The notes below the pieces were generated by a model. It did not search any database and was not told the origin of the DNA. It saw only the letters and a program-made list of their open reading frames with translations. A stretch of 6,846 nt of DNA from Clostridiales bacterium (lineage in GTDB: Bacteria; Bacillota; Clostridia; Oscillospirales; Acutalibacteraceae): the NCBI GenBank assembly GCA_012728445.1, contig JAAYFA010000022.1, positions 1 to 6,846 on the forward strand. The letters are read 5' to 3'. A program made the position numbers and the translations under genes. Of this stretch, positions 1 to 5,150 are shown one piece after another. Each line of letters starts with the position of its first letter. The stretch's first letter is position 1.

Positions 1-1
1 C

Positions 2-424
2 GAAAACATGTTTGGTGGCAACCCGAACAACGGGCAAATTACCCCGAACGTTTGCAGCACCGGCAGAGAATTTGCGGAGTATGTTGACGCACTGGATTCC
101 TGTTACTTTACCGCCTGCCTGGATTTGGGGCACGCCGGGCTCGTGGGCGAAACGGCAGAAAACATGATACGAACCCTGGGCCACGACCGCCTAAAGGCCT
201 TGCATGTGCACGACAACAATCACGTGCGTGACCTGCATACCCTGCCCTTTACACAAAGCCTTGACTGGAAAGCGATAACGCAGGCGCTCAAAGACATCAA
301 GTACACAGGCGACTTCACCTTTGAAGCGGATAATTTTTTGCTCAAGTTCCCGAAGGAACTGGCTGTGCCGGCGTGTAAATTGATGCTGGAAACCGGACGA
401 TATTTAGCGGCTCAGTGCGAATAA
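2..424 (+). CDS. Sugar phosphate isomerase/epimerase, xylose-isomerase-like TIM barrel (5'-truncated)
   Basis: This is the C-terminal half of a TIM-barrel enzyme of the xylose-isomerase-like / AP-endonuclease-2 superfamily. The reading frame is open from the first complete codon, so the true start lies upstream of the window; the ATG at 8 is internal. The opening residues ENMFG match the strand that carries the first metal-binding Glu (codon 2-4). Counting the Met at 8 as residue 1, further expected metal or active-site positions follow in family order: the DLGH motif (D39, H42), HVHDN (H66, H68, D69), D75 and H77, and the FEAD motif with E106 near the last strand. Members usually have about 260-300 residues, so roughly half is missing. 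They isomerise or epimerise sugars, keto-sugars or inositol derivatives in the cytoplasm using a divalent metal. The substrate cannot be deduced. A metal-dependent hydrolase starts 21 bases downstream, so the two are probably co-transcribed. The family call is firm, the specific activity unknown. Confidence 0.88.
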   Translation, partial: ENMFGGNPNNGQITPNVCSTGREFAEYVDALDSCYFTACLDLGHAGLVGETAENMIRTLGHDRLKALHVHDNNHVRDLHTLPFTQSLDWKAITQALKDIKYTGDFTFEADNFLLKFPKELAVPACKLMLETGRYLAAQCE

Positions 425-445
425 GTTTGGAAGGAAAAGCAGCCA

Positions 446-1243
446 ATGATTTTTGCCAACCATGCGCATATCTACCCCACACAGTTGCGTGAAGACGGAG
501 ATTTAGATGCCCTCAAAAAACTGATGGAGACCTGCGGCATTGACCGATGCGTTGCCTTTGCGACTTTTCCCGAAAAGTTTGCCGAACTGGGGCTCAACAT
601 CAACAACAATGTTTGGCTGAGCGAGCAGATTAAACATGACCCCGCATTCACCGGCTTTGGCACGATTGACTTTAGACAGGACAATTTAGAGGAACAGGTG
701 GAGCTTGTGGCATCGCTCGGCTTTAAAGGGATTAAACTCCACCCACCGGCGCAAGGGTTTGCCGTTTTGGACGACAAGGCGCTGAGGGTTTATGACCGTG
801 CGCAAAGCCTCAACCTATTTTTGTCCTTTCACACCGGCTTGCACTGGTCCCGCTTAAAAGATAACCTGCCGATACTGTATGATGAAATTGCTTTCAATTT
901 TCCGGAGCTTCGTTTGAGCATGGAACATATCGGCGGCTACAGCTTTTTTAACGATGCACTTGCGGTCTTGGCCAACCATAAGCGTGGGGGTCGCCAGCCC
1001 CGCGTTTTTGCGGGTTGGACGAGTATCGACAGCATCGACGGCAGCGCCTGGACCTTGACCGATGCACAGCTTGAAACGGTCATCGCCCAAACCGGGGAGG
1101 AAAAGAGCATTTTCGGTCTGGACTTTCCGTTTAAAGATGCCTCTTATATCACAAGTTCCATCAACCGAATCAACGCCTTAAACATCACAGATACGGCAAA
1201 AAAGAAGATTCTTGGTGGAAACTTACTAAGGGAAATCGGCTGA
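446..1243 (+). CDS. Amidohydrolase-2 family metal-dependent hydrolase or decarboxylase
   Basis: This is a complete 265-residue protein of the amidohydrolase-2 group (related to ACMSD and similar TIM-barrel hydrolases/decarboxylases). Visible family marks in order: HAH near the N terminus (H6, H8, metal ligands); GIKLHP (K97, H99) at the end of a barrel strand; SFHTG (H129, expected metal ligand); MEHIGG (H161, expected catalytic His); GLDFPF (D226, expected metal ligand and base); and the C-terminal ILGGNLLR, equivalent to the usual ILGxNAxRL ending. All key residues are present, so it should be active. There is no signal peptide, so it is probably cytoplasmic. The start is supported by AAGGA at 431-435, 10 bases before the ATG. 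It follows the epimerase-like gene by 21 bases and is closed by the terminator at 1281-1319, making it the last gene of that operon. At 265 residues it is slightly short for the family. The reaction, C-N/C-O hydrolysis or decarboxylation, cannot be chosen from sequence alone. Confidence 0.88.
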   Translation: MIFANHAHIYPTQLREDGDLDALKKLMETCGIDRCVAFATFPEKFAELGLNINNNVWLSEQIKHDPAFTGFGTIDFRQDNLEEQVELVASLGFKGIKLHPPAQGFAVLDDKALRVYDRAQSLNLFLSFHTGLHWSRLKDNLPILYDEIAFNFPELRLSMEHIGGYSFFNDALAVLANHKRGGRQPRVFAGWTSIDSIDGSAWTLTDAQLETVIAQTGEEKSIFGLDFPFKDASYITSSINRINALNITDTAKKKILGGNLLREIG

Positions 1244-1280
1244 TTTTTTTGCTGAGGACAAACCATTTCATAAAACAACG

Positions 1281-1319
1281 GGAATTTGTGGAATCTAGCC
1301 GCAAATTCCAGTTTTTTTT
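1281..1319 (+). terminator. Rho-independent terminator of the upstream metabolic operon
   Basis: An 11-base left arm (1281-1291) pairs with the right arm at 1299-1309 across the 7-base loop AATCTAG. All pairs are Watson-Crick except one G-U wobble. The stem is followed, after two bases, by eight consecutive T residues (1312-1319). It lies 37 bases after the hydrolase stop codon. On the opposite strand the hairpin is not followed by a T run, so it should act mainly on rightward transcription. Confidence 0.92.
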
Positions 1320-1340
1320 GCAAATTATTTTCAACAAGTG

Positions 1341-1369
1341 ATGACAATCCGCAAATAATATGTTATAAT
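1341..1369 (+). promoter_or_regulatory. Sigma-A-type promoter with extended -10, driving phoH and downstream genes
   Basis: The -35 box ATGACA (1341-1346) matches five of six consensus bases. A 17-base spacer leads to a perfect -10 TATAAT (1364-1369), preceded by TG one base upstream (TGTTATAAT, an extended -10). Transcription should start near 1376, giving a leader of about 47 bases to the phoH ATG. It sits just after a terminator and before a long tightly packed gene run, as expected for the main operon promoter. The call is from motif reading; the start point is inferred. Confidence 0.85.
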
Positions 1370-1376
1370 CTAACAA

Positions 1377-1393
1377 AATATTTATGAAATATT
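1377..1393 (+). other. Small AT-only inverted repeat at the predicted 5' end of the phoH transcript
   Basis: AATATTT (1377-1383) and AAATATT (1387-1393) are perfect inverted repeats around the triplet ATG. They fall within a base or so of the predicted transcription start. As RNA this would be a weak 7-bp all-A-U hairpin at the 5' end; as DNA it could be a protein site next to the promoter. The region is AT-rich, so chance is a real alternative. The ATG in the loop is in frame neither with a good Shine-Dalgarno nor with phoH. Confidence 0.3.
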
Positions 1394-1422
1394 ATTATCT
1401 TTGACTCAAATCAGGAGTAAAT

Positions 1423-2388
1423 ATGCATGAACAGATAGTCAATATAGACCGAATCGAAGAAGCTGTCAGTCTTTTCGGCAGTTTTGATGAGAATATCACG
1501 CTGATTGAAAACGAATACAATATTGTTGTACTATGCCGTGGGTCGGAGCTGAAGGTGACGGGGGAAGAAGAAAACGTTGCCAAAGGAGTTCGTGCCGTCA
1601 ACGGCTTGTTGCTACTTATCAGCCGCGGTGAAACGCTCAGCGACTTAAATGTGCGCTATGTGCTTTCGCTCGTGAATGAAGATAAAGAGGACAAGCTTTC
1701 GGAAATGGCGGCGGACTGTGTTTGCATCACCTCGCGCGGGCGCCCCGTCAAACCAAAAACGCTCGGGCAAAAAAAATACGTTGAAGCAATGAAAAACGAC
1801 ACCATCGTTTTTGGTGTGGGCCCTGCGGGAACGGGCAAAACCTACCTTGCGGTGGCCATGGCCGTCACAGCGCTGCGCAGTAAAGATGTCAGCCGTATAA
1901 TTCTGACAAGGCCGGCGGTGGAAGCCGGCGAAAAGCTCGGCTTCTTGCCGGGGGATTTGCAACAAAAGGTGGACCCTTACCTACGCCCGCTGTACGACGC
2001 CCTATTTGAAATGCTCGGTGCGGAAAACTTTTTAAAACAGCAGGAGCGCGGCAACATCGAAGTCGCCCCTTTGGCTTATATGCGTGGGCGCACGCTCGAC
2101 GACAGCTACATCATCCTTGACGAGGCGCAAAATACCACGCCCGAGCAAATGAAGATGTTTTTAACGCGCCTTGGCTTCAACTCCCGCATGGTAGTAACCG
2201 GCGACGTGACCCAAATTGACCTACCCGACGGCAAGCGTTCGGGACTAAATGACGCTGTAAAAGTTTTGAAAGACGTCAAAGACATCTCCGTTATCCAATT
2301 GACGGAAAAAGATGTCGTGCGCCACAAACTGGTTCAGGATATAGTAAAAGCTTACGAGAAAAACGAGGAGGCAAAAAGAAAGACATGA
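1423..2388 (+). CDS. phoH: PhoH family NTPase
   Basis: This 321-residue protein has the usual length for PhoH/YbeZ-type proteins. The N-terminal ~110 residues form the small alpha/beta (KH-like) region. The RecA-like ATPase core follows, with Walker A GPAGTGKT at 133-140, the conserved LTRPAVEAGEKLGFLPGD segment at 161-178, Walker B with DEAQN at 233-237, and VTGDVTQIDLP at 258-268. It is a cytoplasmic NTPase predicted to act on RNA; in many bacteria its gene sits next to ybeY and the pair is linked to rRNA maturation and RNA turnover. The start is fixed by AGGAG at 1413-1417, 5 bases before ATG; the next ATG (1427) is out of frame. It is first in its operon behind the extended -10 promoter, and its stop overlaps the ybeY start by 4 bases (ATGA), suggesting translational coupling. 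All nucleotide-binding motifs are intact. Confidence 0.97.
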   Translation: MHEQIVNIDRIEEAVSLFGSFDENITLIENEYNIVVLCRGSELKVTGEEENVAKGVRAVNGLLLLISRGETLSDLNVRYVLSLVNEDKEDKLSEMAADCVCITSRGRPVKPKTLGQKKYVEAMKNDTIVFGVGPAGTGKTYLAVAMAVTALRSKDVSRIILTRPAVEAGEKLGFLPGDLQQKVDPYLRPLYDALFEMLGAENFLKQQERGNIEVAPLAYMRGRTLDDSYIILDEAQNTTPEQMKMFLTRLGFNSRMVVTGDVTQIDLPDGKRSGLNDAVKVLKDVKDISVIQLTEKDVVRHKLVQDIVKAYEKNEEAKRKT

Positions 2389-2894
2389 TAGAAAAAGTCA
2401 AAGTCATTATCACAAACGACCAAAAAGAGGTAAAAATACCAACCGGCGTACGCATGTTGGTGCGCCGTTGTTGCACTGCGGTACTGGTGAACGAAAACTT
2501 CAGCGGTTCGGCGGAGGTGAGCGTGCGTTTCGTTAATGACGACGAAATACGCCAGCTTAACCTAAAATACCGCCAAAAGGACAGCAGCACGGATGTGCTT
2601 TCTTTCCCGCTGGGTATTGAAGGCGTCTATGACATCAACAACGACACGGGGGCGCAGCTGCTCGGAGACATCGTGATTTCCGTGGAACGAGCAATTGAGC
2701 AAGCCGACAGGTTCGGGCATTCCCTGCAAAGAGAGATTGCTTACCTGACCGTGCACTCCATGCTTCATCTGCTTGGTTATGACCACGAAGAAGGTGGCAT
2801 AGCACAAGTGCGCATGCGCGAAAAGGAAGAAACTGCCTTGACCCAGCTCGGTCTTAAAAGAAACAGCAGTTATTATATGGAAGACGAGGTTTGA
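2385..2894 (+). CDS. ybeY: Endoribonuclease YbeY (rRNA maturation factor)
   Basis: The 169-residue product is a typical YbeY/UPF0054 metal-dependent endoribonuclease, involved in 16S rRNA 3'-end processing, late 30S quality control and ribosome turnover. The diagnostic zinc site is HSMLHLLGYDH at 124-134 (H124, H128, H134). The upstream signature YRQKDSSTDVLSFP (62-75), with the conserved Arg R63, and GDIVIS (94-99) are also present. The start overlaps the phoH stop by 4 bases. The likely Shine-Dalgarno GAGGAGG (2365-2371) lies inside phoH, 13 bases from the ATG, a little further than usual, which fits reinitiation or coupling. In Bacillus the pgpH gene separates phoH from ybeY; here they are directly fused by overlap. 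The residues after the zinc motif (135-169) form a normal variable C terminus. Confidence 0.97.
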   Translation: MIEKVKVIITNDQKEVKIPTGVRMLVRRCCTAVLVNENFSGSAEVSVRFVNDDEIRQLNLKYRQKDSSTDVLSFPLGIEGVYDINNDTGAQLLGDIVISVERAIEQADRFGHSLQREIAYLTVHSMLHLLGYDHEEGGIAQVRMREKEETALTQLGLKRNSSYYMEDEV

Positions 2895-2901
2895 GACCAT
2901 A

Positions 2902-2914
2902 GTGTTTCAAACAC
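2902..2914. other. 13-base palindrome in the ybeY-dgkA gap
   Basis: GTGTTT and AAACAC flank a single C, making a perfect palindrome 7 bases after the ybeY stop codon. It is too compact for a strong hairpin (at best a 4-bp stem with a 5-base loop) and has no T run after it, so it is not a terminator. It could be an operator-like site or chance. The 56-base gap holding it is the longest within the operon. Confidence 0.25.
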
Positions 2915-2936
2915 GGTTCCGTATAAAAGCTTGAAA

Positions 2937-2944
2937 GGATGGAG
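2937..2944 (+). promoter_or_regulatory. Ribosome binding site that decides the dgkA start
   Basis: GGATGGAG lies 6 bases before the ATG at 2951. An earlier in-frame ATG at 2939 sits inside this same purine block and would have AAAGG directly abutting it with no spacer, so the later ATG is preferred. Confidence 0.7.
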
Positions 2945-2950
2945 ATCCAT

Positions 2951-3481
2951 ATGAAAGCCCTGGCGAAAAGCTTTGTATTCGCATGCCGCGGCTTTATTTA
3001 TTGCCTTCATCACGAACGCAACATGAGAATTCATCTTGCGTTTACCTTATATATGTATTCATTTCTGTTGTTTTTCGATTTTTTTGAACTCAGCAGAACC
3101 GAGTTAGCCATTTTATTTATTGCCAACGCCCTTGTTTTGATGGCGGAGCTGTTAAATACAGCGGTGGAAACCACCATTGACTTGGTCGAAAAAAAGTATA
3201 ACAAAATGGCTAAAATCGCCAAAGATACCGCGGCCGCGGGTGTACTTGTCGGCGCCATCTTCGCTGTAGCGATAGGCGTTGCGCTCCTGTGGCAGCCCGC
3301 CGCTTTTAATAATATTATCGCGTACTATACCGCTGACACAGGCATGCTGGCGTGGCTTGTGGCAAGCCTTTGCCTAAGTTTAGTTTATATTTTTGCGGGT
3401 CCCGTGGCTATTTGGGGCTTTTTAACAGGTAAACCGTGCCAAACAAAGAAGAACACAAACGGAACAGGAGTTAACAAATGA
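2951..3481 (+). CDS. dgkA: Diacylglycerol/undecaprenol kinase, with an extra C-terminal membrane segment
   Basis: This is a small integral-membrane lipid kinase of the DgkA family. In Gram-positive bacteria these mainly phosphorylate undecaprenol, feeding the cell-wall lipid carrier pool. With the 2951 start it has 176 residues. Conserved positions are E22 in HERNMRIH, E66/N69/E73 in AELLNTAVE, D77, and K91-D92 in AKDTAAAGVLV, which correspond to the known catalytic and metal-binding residues of E. coli DgkA. An amphipathic N-terminal helix is followed by membrane spans at about 29-47, 51-69 and 95-114. Canonical members end near 120-140 residues. This one continues into a fourth hydrophobic segment at about 132-158 and a basic tail (KPCQTKKN...), which would return the C terminus to the cytoplasm. 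The stop overlaps the era start by 4 bases, and the era Shine-Dalgarno lies in the dgkA tail codons. Diacylglycerol as substrate remains possible. Confidence 0.93.
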   Translation: MKALAKSFVFACRGFIYCLHHERNMRIHLAFTLYMYSFLLFFDFFELSRTELAILFIANALVLMAELLNTAVETTIDLVEKKYNKMAKIAKDTAAAGVLVGAIFAVAIGVALLWQPAAFNNIIAYYTADTGMLAWLVASLCLSLVYIFAGPVAIWGFLTGKPCQTKKNTNGTGVNK

Positions 3482-4365
3482 CCAAAACTGCGTTTATCGC
3501 TATTGTCGGTTGCCCGAATGTGGGCAAATCATCTATCCTAAACATTTTGCTGGGGCAAAAGATTGCCATCGTTACGAGCAAACCGCAAACCACGCGCACC
3601 AAAATTATGGGTGTACTGACCAAGGGCGACCTTCAGCTTGTGTTTACGGACACACCCGGCTTTCACCGCCCGCGCAATAAGCTGGGCGAAAAAATGGTAA
3701 AAGCTGTGGGCGAAAGCATTGCCGGCGTAGACGCCTGCCTGTTTGTTGTGGAAGCGAGCGGCGAACTCCGCAGCGCCGAACTAGAGCTCCTTGAAAAATT
3801 TAAAACCCTGAAAATGCCCGTCATTTTGGCGATTAATAAAATTGATCTTCTCGTGCGCCGAGATTCGCTCATAGAGAGAATCGTTAAGTTTACCGAACTG
3901 TTTGACTTTGAGGCTGTCGTCCCCATTTCCGCCTTGAAAGGCGACAATATGGAGGCGCTCGAAGAGGAACTTGGCAAGCTCGCGAGGGAATCCCAATTCT
4001 TCTTTCCTGAGGACACCTTGACCGACCAGCCCGAAAGAGTCATTGCCGCAGAAATACTGCGTGAAAAACTGCTGGGGCTACTTAATGAAGAGGTGCCGCA
4101 TGGCATTGCCGTGAGTATTGAGCAAATGAAGGAACGCAAGGGAACAGATTTGCTCGATATTGAAGCAAATATCTTTTGTGAAAAAGAAAGCCATAAAGGC
4201 ATCATCATCGGCAAAAAGGGCGAGACGCTCAAAAGAGCCTCTACGCGTGCCAGAGAAGATATGGAACGCTTTTTTCAGTGCCGCGTGAATCTTCAGTGCT
4301 GGGTAAAGGTCAAAGAAGACTGGCGCAACCGCGAAGGTCTGCTGCGAAATTTCGGACTCGACTAA
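3478..4365 (+). CDS. era: GTPase Era, 30S ribosome assembly factor
   Basis: The 295-residue product is a full-length Era, which binds the 3' end of 16S rRNA and checks 30S maturation near the membrane. GTPase motifs are in order: G1 GCPNVGKS (11-18), the switch-I region TTR (38-40), G3 DTPG (58-61) followed by FHRPRNKLGE, G4 NKID (120-123) and G5 SAL (151-153). The C-terminal KH domain shows NIFCEKESHKGIIIGKKGE (231-249) and the conserved ending VKVKEDWRNREGLLRNFG (277-293). One small oddity is Cys12 in G1, where Arg is usual (GRPNVGKS), and Ser rather than Thr at 19. The start has AGGAG at 3466-3470, 7 bases before the ATG, and overlaps the dgkA stop by 4 bases. The cdd gene that often precedes era in Bacillus is absent here. 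Era works on the same 16S 3' region as YbeY, encoded two genes upstream. Confidence 0.98.
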   Translation: MTKTAFIAIVGCPNVGKSSILNILLGQKIAIVTSKPQTTRTKIMGVLTKGDLQLVFTDTPGFHRPRNKLGEKMVKAVGESIAGVDACLFVVEASGELRSAELELLEKFKTLKMPVILAINKIDLLVRRDSLIERIVKFTELFDFEAVVPISALKGDNMEALEEELGKLARESQFFFPEDTLTDQPERVIAAEILREKLLGLLNEEVPHGIAVSIEQMKERKGTDLLDIEANIFCEKESHKGIIIGKKGETLKRASTRAREDMERFFQCRVNLQCWVKVKEDWRNREGLLRNFGLD

Positions 4366-4380
4366 AAAAGGAAAAACACC

Positions 4381-5121
4381 ATGCAAATCAACACCGACGG
4401 TCTTGTCATCAGAGAAAACGCTGTGGGCGAAAACGACCGTGTTATCACCATACTGACAAAAGACTACGGCATCCTGCGCGCTTTTGCAAACGGTGCCAAA
4501 AGGATGAAAAGCCGTTCACAATGTGCGACACAGCTGCTGAGTTACTCCCGTTTTTCTATTTACCGGGGCAGGAACAGCTGCACCGTGAACGAAGCCCAGA
4601 CGATCGAAATTTTTTTCAAATTGCGGGAGGATATCGAAAGACTTTCTCTCGCTCAATATTTTTGTGAGCTTGCAGGCGAGCTGACGCCGGAAACCGAGGA
4701 GGCAGAAAGTTATTTGAAACTCATGCTGAACTCTCTTCACTTTTTGGCAAACGAAACACGCCCGCAACTATTGCTCAAAGCCCTGACAGAACTGCGTATG
4801 CTTTGCCTGTCCGGCTATATGCCGGATTTAACGGCCTGTGAAACCTGCGGAAAATTTGAGGACACCGTCATGTACTTTGATCGAGACAACGGGCGGCTCT
4901 TCTGTTCGGACTGCAACACACAAGGCGTTTCGGCCGGTATGGGTGTGGTAACGGCCATGCGGCACATCTGCTATTCCGACCCTGTAAAGTTATATGCCTT
5001 TACGCTCCCCGACGAGAGTTTGATGCAACTTTCACAGATTACACAGAGCTATCTGTTAACGCATGTGCAAAGGAAATTCAAAACTCTTGATTTTTACAAC
5101 TCTTTGACGGCAAAAAAATAA
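4381..5121 (+). CDS. recO: DNA repair protein RecO
   Basis: This 246-residue protein is a recombination mediator. RecO binds SSB-coated single-stranded DNA and, with RecR (and RecF), loads RecA at gaps and stalled forks. The N-terminal OB fold (about 1-80) starts with the typical TDGLVIRENAVGENDRVITI pattern and YGILRAFANGAKR (29-41). A helical region follows, then a four-cysteine zinc-finger with CETC at 153-156 and CSDC at 175-178, as in many Firmicutes RecO proteins. The C terminus LDFYNSL matches the family ending. AAGGA at 4368-4372 lies 8 bases before the ATG. It begins 15 bases after era, the usual Firmicutes adjacency, but without the small yqzL gene found between them in Bacillus. 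No terminator follows; mutS2 starts 29 bases later. Confidence 0.96.
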   Translation: MQINTDGLVIRENAVGENDRVITILTKDYGILRAFANGAKRMKSRSQCATQLLSYSRFSIYRGRNSCTVNEAQTIEIFFKLREDIERLSLAQYFCELAGELTPETEEAESYLKLMLNSLHFLANETRPQLLLKALTELRMLCLSGYMPDLTACETCGKFEDTVMYFDRDNGRLFCSDCNTQGVSAGMGVVTAMRHICYSDPVKLYAFTLPDESLMQLSQITQSYLLTHVQRKFKTLDFYNSLTAKK

Positions 5122-5150
5122 AACAACTGTTTTTATAACGGAGATGACCT

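Noticed and set aside
1231..1250. Possible extra terminator at the hydrolase stop (AAATC-GGCT-GATTT then T residues)
   Set aside because: The stem is short and AT-rich with G-U ends, and the T residues are used in the stem itself. The hairpin at 1281-1319 is far stronger.
1144..1376. Short - strand open frames reading across the terminator and promoter region
   Set aside because: They overlap the hydrolase 3' end and a clear terminator, and have no ribosome site or recognisable product.
1370..1422. Riboswitch or attenuator in the phoH leader
   Set aside because: The leader is only about 47 bases, with just one weak A-U hairpin and no terminator or conserved ligand-binding pattern.
3663..4232. 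189-codon - strand open frame opposite era
   Set aside because: It encodes a very Ser-rich low-complexity product typical of the antisense of a coding gene, and era carries all its motifs on the + strand.
4278..4667. 129-codon + strand open frame spanning the era end and recO start
   Set aside because: It is out of frame with two confidently identified genes, has a highly basic composition, and shows no family resemblance.
5104..5139. Possible promoter before mutS2 (TTGACG and TATAAC)
   Set aside because: The two boxes are 24 bases apart, too far for a sigma-A promoter. Transcription from that -10 would start about at the ribosome site.
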